Source: Phoronis australis (Eukaryota; Phoronida; Phoronidae). Taken from it: a stretch of 64,000 nt of DNA. The notes beneath the pieces were generated by a model. The model was not told the DNA's origin and did no database searches. It saw only the letters and a program-made list of their open reading frames with translations. How positions within the stretch are numbered: the stretch's first letter is position 1; each line of letters begins with the position of its first letter. Below, in pieces: positions 47,901 through 59,700 of this stretch. The translations under genes and the position numbers were made by a program. The stretch spans positions 287,678-351,677 of the forward strand of contig NMRA01000005.1 in NCBI GenBank assembly GCA_002633005.1, written 5' to 3'.

Positions 47901-50552
47901 ATCAAAAAGGTAATAAAGAAGACCAGTTTTAACTGTTCCTAGATGACTCAAGGTCTAAGTTTTATTAAGAGCTGCCTTAGTTTTTCTATTGCAGTTAGGC
48001 CACAGCTGTTTTTCCAAGAATTTGATGCATGCCATGACAATTGTTTCTCAAAAACTGAAAAAAACAGCACCACCTACAGAAAGAATGCACAATTACTTGA
48101 ACGTGTTTGCCCCGAAATCATTGTCGATTGACGTGTGGCCAGAATCAGTCTCCGCATAATGAAATTCATGGATTATTATAATTTGTGAAAATTAAAAACC
48201 AAAACATTTTAGAATTACAGTACCTACTACTGAAATATGTGAATTTCGTTCGAAACCTCTAATTCTGTGAATAAAAAAGATTCCCCGAATAATATCCATT
48301 TCTTATTGTCACAGAATCTTTATGATAATCAATGAATGGGCCTTAACCTAAAAATCATGTAGGTCACATGAATGACTGTACAGTATCTGAAATGCCCANC
48401 CCTCTTGCGTTGTACGCTGAACATTCGCAGTTCCTTTTTCTCCTCCTCGCTCAGACCGTTACAGTAGCGCACCTCGTTGTCGTGCGGAGGAAGCTGCTGC
48501 AGCAACTGCCTGATGCGGTACTTCTCTCCTGCGCTTCCCACATACGGCACTTTGTCTTCAGGGAGGACACTAAAGTACTGGTGCACCTAGATGATCAGCC
48601 AGTATTGCGATTATCCTCATTATCATTACATGTCTCCTAGGCACAACGGCGTTTACTATTAATGAAATCGGAGAGATTTGCCCTAGCATACATGATAGAA
48701 AATTTTTATAGTAAATTCTGTTTTACTATTTCTTAAAGTGATCAAAAACAAAACAATGGTGTAAGAGCTGCCTTATGATTTAAACAGTTAAAACTGTTTT
48801 GCTGTATAGAAAATATGAGGCAATTTCGATATCCCGCGTCATCAGAGTTCCTGAGATTCATTACTGTCAACATCCCATCACAAGAGACAAGAGGTCTTCG
48901 AGGATCTAGGAAATCAAAAAGGTAATAAAGAAGACCAGTTTTAACTGTTCCTAGATGACTCAAGGTCTAAGTTTTATTAAGAGCTGCCTTAGTTTTTCTA
49001 TTGCAGTTAGGCCACAGCTGCTTTTCCAAGAATTTGATGCATGCCATGACGATTGTTTCTCAAAAACTGAAAAAAAAAACAGCACCACCTACAGAAAGAA
49101 TGCACAAATACTTGAACGTGTTTGCCCCAAAATCATTGTCGATTGATGTGTGGCCAGAATCAGTCTACGCGTAATGAAATTCATGGATTATTATAATTTG
49201 TGAAAATTAAAAACCAAAACATTTTAGAATTACAGTATCTACTACTGAAATATGTGAATTTCGTTCGAAACCTCTAATTCTGTGAATAAAAAAGATTCCT
49301 CGAATTATATCCATTTCTTATTGTCACAGAATCTTTACGATAATCAGTGAATGGGCCTTAACCTAAAAATCATGTAGGTCACATGAATGACTGTCCAGTA
49401 TCTGAAATGCCCATGATTCTTTAACAGGGGGAATTGTTAAGAGAAATAATACATTTGGCGCACTTAATAAACTTGTGTGGATCATGAAAATGTCTTAATA
49501 GTACTATCTTACTTTCAATGTGACAATGTGTGGCATTGTGCGGTATTGTGTGACAATGTGTGACATTGTGTGACAATGTGTGACAATGTGTGGCATTGTG
49601 GACAATGTGTGACATTGTGTGACAATGTGTGACATTGTGTGACAATGTGTGGCATTGTGTGACAATGAGTGGCATTGTGCGGTATTGTGTGACATAGTGT
49701 GACATTGTGCGTCATTGGGTGGTATTGTGTGACATTTTGCAGTATCAAATAGCAATACCTTTTACTGAACAAACACTGCCAAATGAAATCAAGACCTAGA
49801 TGGAGATTACAACAAAATTAGCCCACCTGCTGAGGTGTGAGTCCCGGTGGTACCCACGTGTAGTCTTCTAGTGCGCAGCCACTGTCATCATCAGAAGCAG
49901 AGTTCCTGTTCTGGTCGTGAATGAGCTGGTGAACAGTTCTCTCTTGGTCAGACCCCCCGATGTCATGTGCCTCTTGGGGGCACTTACAGTGACGACAAAT
50001 TTTTCTGTCAAGAACGCACACAATCTTGAGACAACTCAATGATATAATTCCGTTTTTACCACAGTATCAAGAAAAACAAACAACACATAACTGTATGGCA
50101 TTAAGTGCTCTCAGTAGGCATTCACCAAATGTTGAAAAATCAAACGTTTCATTTTAACATATAGCATCATCAGAGGAAAATACGACTTCGTGAATTTCAC
50201 AAATGTTACAGCAAATACGAATTCACAAAATCCAAATATCTCTTGCCCACATCTTAGTAGAGTTCAGTAGTTGTCTCGTGGCTAGAAAAATCTTGCCAAA
50301 ATGATGTGCTCTCATTCAAAATACATGACAACATCTCGCGTAATCTCGAGAAGTCCGTACCCTTGTGACCCCCACGAATCTGCCTATGCGTTAGATAAAG
50401 TGAAAGTAACAGCTACGGTGACACGTGCCAACACCCCTCAGTAAGTAAGTGCTGCCCTCTTACCTCCAGTAGTGAGGTACAAATCCTGGACAGTCCTCGC
50501 CACACTTGAGACATGGCATCCCACGACTGGCAGTTCCAACTTTCTCCATCAT
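44975..50552 (-). CDS. Prickle: Prickle-type PET/LIM planar cell polarity protein, complete coding sequence
   Basis: Coding exons (minus): 50464-50552, 49827-50004, 47329-47574, 46257-46460 and 44975-45946, giving 562 residues with all phases matching. The N-terminus has [11 protein letters not shown] and [14 protein letters not shown], then [15 protein letters not shown] (about 65-85), the PET domain (about 80-165), LIM1 (C169-C172 onward), LIM2 (C234-C237 onward) and LIM3 (294-349). The C-terminus carries [13 protein letters not shown], the counterpart of the CSTCSSSSES block of vertebrate Prickles, and ends KSKHCSVS, a CaaX prenylation box. Prickle acts at the membrane with Vangl against Frizzled/Dishevelled. 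The start is the first of two adjacent Met codons, preceded in frame by a stop. The region after LIM3 (about 210 residues) is short for the family. An acceptor at 50564 shows a noncoding 5' exon upstream. Confidence 0.95.
47388..49413. repeat. Near-identical direct duplication across the PET exon, joined by a single N
   Basis: Copy 1 (47388-48398) and copy 2 (48400-49413) are almost identical and separated only by an N at 48399. The second copy contains a truncated PET exon (48400-48586, minus strand) that keeps the acceptor and first 62 codons, then runs into the N. If real it would add a broken exon to Prickle; the layout fits two allelic contigs laid end to end. Confidence 0.82.
48400..48586 (-). 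pseudogene. Truncated second copy of the Prickle PET exon
   Basis: It repeats the 5' part of the exon 47329-47574, from [12 protein letters not shown] to MFSVQRKR, with no amino-acid change, then ends at the N. It has no donor site, so it cannot be spliced as an extra exon. It is most likely an assembly duplicate. Confidence 0.8.
49517..49740. repeat. Minisatellite of about 10-bp units in a Prickle intron
   Basis: More than 20 units of TGTGACATTG / TGTGACAATG / TGTGGCATTG. On the minus strand all three frames stay open and give Cys-His-Thr-rich translations, which are artefacts of the repeat. It lies between the second and third coding exons. Confidence 0.92.
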
Positions 50553-51225
50553 TCATCCCCCAAACTGTAACAATACAGTAGTAGATGTAATAAACAACAT
50601 GCAGAAAAACATAAACAACCAAGTAATGCATGAAATGTAAATGGTTTCTGTTACACACTCAAGCATGCAGCCCCCCCACACACGAATGTGTGTAACATAT
50701 ATATACGCCGACTTTTCCTACTTCAGGTTCCACTTTCAGTTCATTTTGGCCTTACCCCATCTCTAGACAACCTGAATTGCAATCCAAACCACCTACTGAT
50801 GTTAATTCAAGGCTTTGGAGAAAATATGCACTTATCACATCAACAATACTATGTTCATCAACTGAGACTTTATTCTTCACACGAATACAAGGGGGGAAAT
50901 TGGAGAACTTTAAATACAACTTCACTTGGTCAGGTTTTTAAGAACTTCACTGCAAAGCCATATATTTCTATAGCTTTGCACCAAGGCTAGAATGGCAGGA
51001 GTCAACTGAATATCAGAAGAGTCAAAAAAGTTAAATATGGTTGGACGTCCTCGAAGACGATGTTGATGTAAATTTCGTTGAGAGAACTGAACATACAGTA
51101 GAGGCAAATTAAATTAAATTAACAAATGTTCACCCAAACGATTCAGTAACTGTGTATTGACATTCAGATATACACACAGCTTGAGTTAGCAGGTAAGCTT
51201 GTTGGCAATTGGCTACGTAGTCTTG

Positions 51226-52560
51226 TTGCAAAGCTGTATACTAAATATACAGCTTTGCACTAATGTGGGTAAAAAATGGACAATAAATTTCTCTCAAAAT
51301 TAGTGTCATGAAAAACTACACTTCACCTTGAGTAATTATTTACTGGTGTTAGAAAAGTTGGCTTGCTGCTAAAGTGGTGGAGTGATCCTGTGTGTAGGCT
51401 TTTGGTGCCATGAAATATAGCGTAACCCATTGGCCAGTTTCTTTTTTCGTCGATTCTTCTATCAACTGTTCTTCTTCCACAAAATTGTGTACATATCACA
51501 AATTATTGGAACTGGTTTTGACACTTATTCATGAAGTTTTACTATTTCTAAACCAGTAAACTGAATTGCAAAAAAATAGATAATACCACCTGCGTGTGTC
51601 ATGCACGTACTGATTTCAAAACAACACTAAACTTTTGTTATAGAAGGCAGAAAAGTATGTTTTTCATTTAAGCGGCTGCAATGCCAATGGCCAAGGTGAG
51701 TGTCGGCTGACTCCCAGATTTTGTATGATCCCTGCCGATCGTTTGCTCATAGGCACCTTTAAGTAGCCCTCTACAATATAATATAATAAAGAGAAAGGTA
51801 CACGTTACTCTATGAGCACGCTGATTGGGTACAGCAAAAATACGTCAAACTTTCAAGGGGCCTTCCAAAGGTCATAAAGGTTGTATCAAAAAGAGTCGAC
51901 TTACAGGGCCACAGACAACCCTGCTTTTTGACATGCTCATGCGAGGTAGGACGACATATTAGTAAATTACTGTCAAGAGCCTCTTCGCTTATTATAAATA
52001 ATGTTGCTGTTTTTAGTTGATGTAAGCGCTCTGAAGATGTCGCGAGGGGCCTTATGAGCACGCGCATTAGACGAAACTGATACGAAGCCTTCGTGCTTTC
52101 CACTTTGTCGTGAATGTTGATGATTGAACTAGGAAGATCTGGAGGTATTTATGATATTTATTGGTTTCGATGTCAACAAATGGAAGCAATGAACGTGTTG
52201 CTGTCGCAGATAAAATGTTTGAGTTAAATTACTCTCACATTTGACGTGCGTGGGGTTATTCCGGAAGTGCCTGGCAGACGGCCATATTGAATATCAGTTG
52301 TGTACCTTTCTCTTTATTATATTATATTATATTGTAGAGGGCTACTTAAAGGTGCCTGTGGTTTGCTTTACATGTTGCAATTTCACAAGGTGACAAGCAG
52401 GACTACCCGGGCGGTTTGAAATTTCAAGGCCTACTGGAGCTTGAAATACATTCAATTTGGTTCCTAGTTGTATTTTTACTTTAGTCTGTATGCGGGTAGC
52501 TAGCTGGCAATTTAGCGACGTACTACGTAGCCGTAACCTCGTAGTCGTAGACGTAGGTTT
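51226..52560. repeat. Interspersed repeat copy a, split by a transposon
   Basis: The repeat starts near AAGCTGTATA-TAAATATACAG, an imperfect hairpin, followed by TTTGCAC-GATGTGGGTAAAAAA and ATTGGCCAGTTTCTTTTTTCG. It is interrupted at 51748-52360 and resumes at TTTACATGTTGC. A full copy is at 52605-53345 and a right-end fragment at 54903-55118. No coding frame is conserved between copies. Confidence 0.7.
51748..52360. mobile_element. Non-autonomous DNA element with long TIRs and 7-bp target duplication
   Basis: The inverted ends CA[T/C]AGGCACCTTTAAGTAG extend about 55 bp, through CCCTCTACAATATAATATA and AAAGAGAAAGGTACAC. Direct GTTTGCT copies flank it (51741-51747 and 52361-52367). The uninterrupted copy at 52605-53345 shows the empty site near 53184. 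The 613 bp encode no transposase. Target duplication length (7, perhaps 8 bp) is compatible with a hAT-type enzyme, but that is inference. Confidence 0.85.
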
Positions 52561-52604
52561 ACTGTGTAACAACTAACATTACTACCACTCCAAAAGGTAG
52601 CCTT

Positions 52605-53345
52605 GGTACAAAGCTGTATATAAATATACAGTTTTGCACCGATGTGGGTAAAAAAGTGGTAAGATAAAATCTGACACAAAATTAGTGTCATTAAAAACTA
52701 CAGTCTTCCTTGAGTAAACAAAATTATTTAACAGTGTTGGAAAAAATGGCGTTCTACCGTTATTCTGCTACTAAAGTTGTGGAGCGATCTTTAGCGACGG
52801 CTTTCGGCGCCATGAAATATTGCGTCACCTATTGGCCAGTTTCTTTTTTCGCCGATTCTTCAATCAACTGCTGTTCTTTCACGAGCTTCCGTACACGTCA
52901 CAACAAATTATTGGAATTGGTTTCATTTCATTATAATTTTTTAGAATTCCGATACCGAAAAACCGAATTTCAGAACAAATTTAGGTTTTCCAAAGTTGTC
53001 GCGAAAATTTAGGCGTGCGCGTGACACGAGCGTATTGTTTTCGAAATGACGACATACTTTTCATTGTCAGAAAAGGCGGTGAGTTACGCAAGAAAATGAC
53101 GTTTATTGCATTGTTTTTCACTTAAACGGCTGTAACGGGCAAGGTGAGTATCGGTTGATTCCCAGATTTTGCATGCACCCCGTCCGGTCTTTAGCTTTAC
53201 ATTTCGATACAAGTTTCACGGCGCGGTGACGAGCTGAACTACCCTGGCTGCGAGCAATTTCGGGGTCTACAGAAGAAATACACACAGTGGTACCTAGCTG
53301 TATTTTGACGACAGTCTTCATACAGCTAGCTGGCTGGCTATCCCA
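52605..53345. repeat. Interspersed repeat copy b, uninterrupted
   Basis: It matches both halves of 51226-52560 in order, from the AAGCTGTATATAAATATACAG hairpin to CAGCTAGCTGGCTGGCTA. It lies just upstream of HAUS7 exon 1. Confidence 0.7.
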
Positions 53346-53710
53346 GAAGGCTACTCTAGATTGCCTACTTCCTGACAACCGCACCACCCAAAGTTACAGA
53401 CATCAGTTACAGTGATCATTCACAACAACACGGGATAATACAACAGTGTATACTTACGAGAAAGAGAAACACGATCGCAAAATTAAGAAATCTTTTGTCT
53501 GTCATTTGTGGAGTGTCATAAATTGTAACCGGAAGTCATATACGAAAGGCGTCATCTGTTGTCGATTAATTTTCATTTTATACATAAACTAGATTATACA
53601 ACATAATTTAGTGCTTGATCATTACAAAAGCTGAAAATTTTCCGTTTAAAAGTTTCTTTTCCACAATAAAATTAAAAAACTTTTCAAATGTTGTACAAAA
53701 ATAATAACAG

Positions 53711-56700
53711 ATGGCGCTGTTGAAAAGACAAATGGCGGCTAGTCCAAAATCGAAGTTTATTGACAAGAGAATAGCCAAGTCTTTAATTACTAGACTGCAG
53801 GTAGTTTCAAAGCAATGTAGTGTTGAATTGGTTAGGTACATTAATTACACTATCCTCGGTCATCCTACTACTACTTCTTCTCAAAGCACCAAGTTCAGTC
53901 GGAGGCTGTAGCCTCGAGGCTTTTCTAGTTTTCTACAAGAATCTACATTGTCTGGGACAGTCTGGGTTAGGTTAGCCTTGTTGGTGCCACAGGCGCTTGG
54001 GGTTATCGCAAATGACGTCACAATATATATATAAGAAAACATAAAGGTTGGACACTTAAACTTTGCAAAGCCGAGGCTCCCAACTTCAAGCGTCCAAAAT
54101 CCAAATAAAATCTGCGTGCACCTCCCTCAGTCTGGTGTTGCATAAACCTTCGAAGCCTTATCTTTCCTAGATCCCATTAACTGTCTTCGTGAGTGGTGAA
54201 TTGGCGATGGAATTTCCAAAACATCTCAAAACTCTGAACTCAAGGACCTGAAATAGTAAACATTGCGGATTTCTGTTGTGCTTCAACTTGTACGCCTGAC
54301 GTACACTGTAGGTGAAACTTCAAGTTTGAGCAAGCAACCTATATTTCAAATTCAATAACTCTAATCCAAAACTCAACTAATTGAGAATTTTAAAGTTAGT
54401 GTTTTAATGATTATTTGTAACTTTATTCCACTGACGGCTCATTTTAGCCCTTAACTTAGAATTTTATTGCATAAACTGGCGTATCTTGTTTCTCATCTTG
54501 ACATCACGCACTTTTTTGATTGAAGCACAACACACACTCGGCCAGAAAACGCNTCGGCGAATCCGTGAATTTACAAAAGTGGCCGAAAGTGTTAGCCAAT
54601 GAAACGCGTCAAAGATCGATTCTGCATATCCCATGTTCACGCGACTTGCTTACAAGTCATCGGGATCGAGGCATGTTCTCGGTTAGGGTTCTTTTGAACT
54701 TGTATTTGGCAACAACCAAATAACGGTCGGATTAACAAGAGCTGCTGTGTATTTGCCAGGTATCTGTTTAGAAGTGTAAAAACTCAGCTCGCATTCGTTG
54801 GAAATTCCAGGTCGCATTTTGCGACTTTATACGAGCTGACAAAAATCTCAGCTCGCATTTCCAAATTTCAGGTCGCAAATGCGACCTGCAGCTCGTTATG
54901 TCGAGCCCTGGGCAAGGTGAGTGTCAATTGACTCCCAGATTTTCCATGCCCCCTGCTGGTCTTTAGCTCTACATGTTGATAGAGCCTACAAGTTTCACAG
55001 CTTGGTGAAGAGCAGAACTACCTGAGATACATGCAGTTTCGAGGTTTGTTGGCGCTGAACACACAGTGTTACGTTCTAGTAGCTGTATTTTGACAATACT
55101 CTTCATACAGCTGGCTGGCTACCATGGTTGGGCTTGGACTTGTATCGACAGCGACAGTGAACGTCTTTAGTTGAACTACAGACGGTAAAGCTCCTATAAG
55201 TGCTTCATACACTGGAAGTTTTTGGGTGAACTACATGTATGCCTGACACTGATTAAACCTTCAAAGTCACGTTGCTTTTGTGCATGGAGTGACACTTTAG
55301 TAGGTTATGGTATACCCTGCTCACTAGTTTGTGAGATCACCACGAGAAGTCTCTGGTAGCGGAGCTTCCGAGGGGATCACGTGTTTTTAGTTAAGTAGAA
55401 ATATACTCTTTTCTTAGTTATTATTAGTAATACACTACAGAGGTGGCCGATGTCTTTAATTCCTTCCAACTCGAACAAATACTCCTGCAATCAAATTTGA
55501 TTTGAGCAGCCCTTCATTCAGTTGCCCAAATCAACATCTGGCCATTTTTACATTGCTCGTGCCAGGCGATATGACAACACTGAATCTTGAACCGGGGTTA
55601 CCCGTATAATTGCCATGAGAGCCAAGCGTACAAACTGTTCAGCCAAGAGGCAATTGCCACTTGGCAAGCGATTTAGAGATGCTTCATATGGCTGTACATC
55701 ACACCCAGAAATCACCTGTCAACAGGTACAAGTATGTATTCATTTTAACATAACATGGACACAGTATTGTAAAGCTGACATTGTACATCTGTTTTTTAAA
55801 AGACATGGTTTGCCTATTTCCTAATTTGTAGCACCTTGCTTGCCCTTACACAGAAGGTGTGGATGAGTCATGGATTACAGAGCTTGTCTACAAGCCAGGT
55901 GAACAGCGTATACGTCTGCTACAGTGGCTCTTCTGCAAGTAAGATAGACATTTATTTAGTAACCGTTGGTCGACACGTACAGTAGTTTAGAAAAGTGATA
56001 AGAATCTTTTCGTCAAAAAGTCAAAAAAATTTATGTCTGCTCCAATCATTATCTGATACTTTTCTTTTTATTTCCTAGACAGAATAGATAGTTGTAAGTT
56101 CTGAGGAAGACAAGTTTAGTATTATAATTCGAACTGTTTTGCATTAAAATGAGGTTTTATTTTGTGTTCATGACTACTTTAAAACATTCTCAAAAACTTT
56201 TGCCTGTGTAGACAAAACTGACACTTACATTTTTGGACAGAATTGACTCCCAGCTACAAGATGTGATTGAACCTTACCATTCAGCTGCGAGCCTGCATAT
56301 CGACTCCAGGATACAAAGTAAGTATGTCTAATCAGACTGGATGTTATTTCTTTAACAATTCCTAGTGTTTGCATGCTCTCTGTAAGTTCTTACCTTCGAG
56401 TGGATCATACTATCACAAACTGTTTTTGGTAGCAGCGAATGAGAAATGTCCATAGTCATCAATGGAGGGAAATCGAGGAATGTTTGTGCCTCTAGATTGC
56501 AGCTACATATATGGTGAGCCCCAGTCCTTTACCAGCAGACACTAAACATGTGGTACAAGTCCCTAGAGTGGCACTTGTAAATGCCGCACGCACCATGCTC
56601 GATGACCCAGCTCCAAATGTAGGGATTTGTGTTGTCTGTTTAATGGGTGGTTGTTCCACTTGTTGATTTGTGCTTTAATCTTGTGTGCTGATAGTCTTTT

Positions 56701-59700
56701 CACAATTAAATCTGAAGATTGTATTGCATTTATTATTAAAATTTATGCTTTTTCTTACATTTTTCTTATTTTCAGAACTTTTGTTCGTGGCATCAAGCTT
56801 GGGTCTATGTCGCTATGATGACGTTGACTTGATAAAGGTAATTGAGTGCACTGAAACGTTTGTAAAAGAAGTCTCAAGGAATTGTATTGTAATGTGAGAC
56901 TGACCAGATTGGTCAGGCTCTGAAGTTAATGCACTTGTAACATCAAACCCTTGTTCAGTGAGTATCTTGAAAAACCACAAAGTGGCACTAGCTTAAAAAG
57001 GGTCCTACTCAAGAATCACTCCAAATGGTCACGTGACTATTGTGTCGGAAACATATTTACCATGCTTTAGTGAATACGTCGCATTGAATGAGTCACTTAA
57101 TAATTGAGACTGTATCATGGTACTTTAGGACTCGCATCACGTGGTAGTCATGTGATCACTGTAGTCTTGTGATCAGTGTAGTCACTCGTACACTAATATT
57201 AATTCTACTTCATTGTGTCTACATTGACATAGTCAGAGATATTAACAGTTACATCATTTTGTTTTCACTTAGATGGCAGGTTGTTGCTCCCTGCACTCTG
57301 CACGCACACACACACACGCACGCACGCACACACACACACACACACACACAACGATACTGTGTTTGTACAGAGGTCAATTACATCAGCTGTGGGCCAGTTT
57401 CCACAGTATATTCATTCTTTTGGCTCACTACTGCTTGTTCATTGTTCATGTGGTGTTCATTGTTGCCCTAATTATTGCCAGGGTGTGGTGTCCACCAGCC
57501 GCCAGACTGCGTTCATGGACCACCTGTTGGAGATGGCTTGTATCATAGACGAGGCTGAAGACTCTCAAAGTAGAGCCATGTCTAGCCCTGGTGTCATCAA
57601 GTATGCTAATTAAAACCTATTTACTTTCCACTAACTGCTCAAATGTGACACCAAGAAATGTTGTCCTTGATGGGATAGTCCCAGTTTCCATTCATTTGGA
57701 ATTGAAAGATTACCTGTGATTGAATTAAAGCTGTCAAATGTGGAAGAATTGGCTGAATCTATGATTTTCTGAAGTGTTTTTTACTTATAAACTTCACTAT
57801 GGGTTGCCTAGAGCTATTTCAACATTCTATCTACAGTGTCCTCATAGCCTAACTTAATTACACGGGCAACATTAACACATTCACATTTTTGATGGGTTCA
57901 GTCTCCTAGGATTGTCTGCATTCCATTTCACAAAGCAAACTCAAGGGCTGGCTGCTTCGCTACTATGGGCTAAGATTAAAAAACAATAAAATTTCACCAT
58001 TGTCGGACAGAAGAAATTTCCAGATTCTCTTTAATCTTCATTTTTCAAATGCTTCTAATATTGTTGCGTATGTCCACAATTGCTCCAAAAAACATTGTTT
58101 AATAGTTGCTGTGGAATGTAATAGAAATAAATTAAAAGTATTATTATTCGATGCCATTTATTTTTCATGAAAATGGAGAAATAAATTTTCCCTTCCAGTT
58201 CTGTACCGTGTTGGAGAGATTGTATTTCATTGAGCAAACTCTAGTAGTGTGCCAGCTACGTTACCATCGACACATAAGTTTGTACAGTTACTGCTGGCAG
58301 GATTCACTAAGGCCTCTAGAACAGCAATTGAAATTAAAATGTCTTTCTTTTTGACGCAGTAATGTCTGGCACTTTGTTTCTCCCATTCACACACAGGGTC
58401 ACCATTTGTTCCAACCTCTGATCTAGTTTATATGACATACTTCATTCTTTGACAACAGTGTGCACCCACATCAGAAGTGTCTCAGTTAGCTATTCATGTA
58501 TTAACCAAATCTCACCTCCTTTTTGATAATAAATGTTATCTGTTTCCAGTAAGAACACACAACTGACTGAACAGTTTGAACGCGACTGTTACTTGACAGA
58601 CAGCCTGGCTGCCAGTGAGCGGATAGACTTCAGCTGCAGGCTTAGTTTACTGCCTGCTGATGTTAAGAAGACAGTTGAAAGGGCGTGGCTGGACAAGGGA
58701 TACTCACCTTCTGATTGGTAGGTTGTCCGTTTTTGATTTGACGTGGTAGAAATAACGACGTAAGAATGATATTTTGAAGCGCCTGTCAGTCCAACAATGA
58801 GGTTGTGTGTTCTCTGTGTTATATACTGTAGAGCTAACTGTGTAGCGTTTCTCCCACAGGCCCCCTGTTCCAGACTTGAACCAAGTGATTCTTGTTGCCG
58901 AAGACTTGGCCAAGAACTTAACACAGCAAAAAGACATACTTCAAGATCTTCATGAGAAGGTAACTGGTTATTCTGCTACAAACTGTTGACTGGGATTCTG
59001 ATTACAGTGTGAACTGTGGTGTAAAATTGGGAGAAGTGTAAATTGATGGTTGACCAAGACAATTGTTCAACTGTCCTGTAATCATACGATGTCACTGTAT
59101 AGAACGCAGGTAGTCTAGGCTTATGTTTTAAGAATGTTTTGCCCAGATCACATACAGTTTATCTAGTTTATTCCAAGTTAATGCAAAATTGTCAACACAA
59201 TACTTTAGACGTATAAATGACTATTAACGTGGCCTGTAGACTTGAATGTCTCCTTTGACTCCTCACGAATGATTGTTTCAGTTCACTTTCCCAGACGAGG
59301 ACCCCCAGCTGAGGGTGAACATCAACAAAACTACGCGATTGGTTCTCTCCGAGCTTTCCCAGATCGTGACAGGATTCTCCTACTGCTTTGAGAACCACAT
59401 GAGGCAGTGGTGCAACAAGTCTGCGCCACGATTGACGGAGATGGGACCCACATTTAAACGTGTCCACATATTGCTCGATCAATTTTCCAAGGTTGGTAAG
59501 CGCTGGCTAATGACGCTTTTAATTCAATGGGTTTAAACCTGTGTTTCACCCATGAAGCACACTTTATGTAAGCTGCTTACCGTTGTAAAATGACTATGAA
59601 CCTGCGCTCCATTAAAGAAGCAATTATTTGTTGTAAATTACTTACTGGTATAAAATTGGTTTTACCAGATGAGAAGTGATTTCTGGTTGGTTATTCCTGG

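Larger units (their letters stand above)
50565..53710. promoter_or_regulatory. Region between the Prickle and HAUS7 starts, filled by repeats
   Basis: Prickle (minus) and HAUS7 (plus) diverge from this 3.1-kb interval. A noncoding first exon of Prickle must lie at or beyond it, since 50564 follows an acceptor. I see no TATA box or clear promoter element. Most of the interval is two copies of one repeat (51226-51747 plus 52361-52560, and 52605-53345). A shared promoter near 53400-53700 is possible but not shown. Confidence 0.4.

Noticed and set aside
48329-48586. A true tandem duplication of the Prickle PET exon
   Set aside because: The second copy is truncated exactly at a single N and the flanks are duplicated too, which fits allelic contigs joined in assembly.
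49421-49772. Three overlapping minus-strand frames rich in Cys, His and Thr
   Set aside because: They are translations of the TGTGACATTG minisatellite, which has no stop in any of these frames.
57169-57613. Overlapping plus-strand frames with (HT)n stretches
   Set aside because: They run through the (CA)n microsatellite in HAUS7 intron 4; only 57482-57600 is coding, in the HAUS7 frame.
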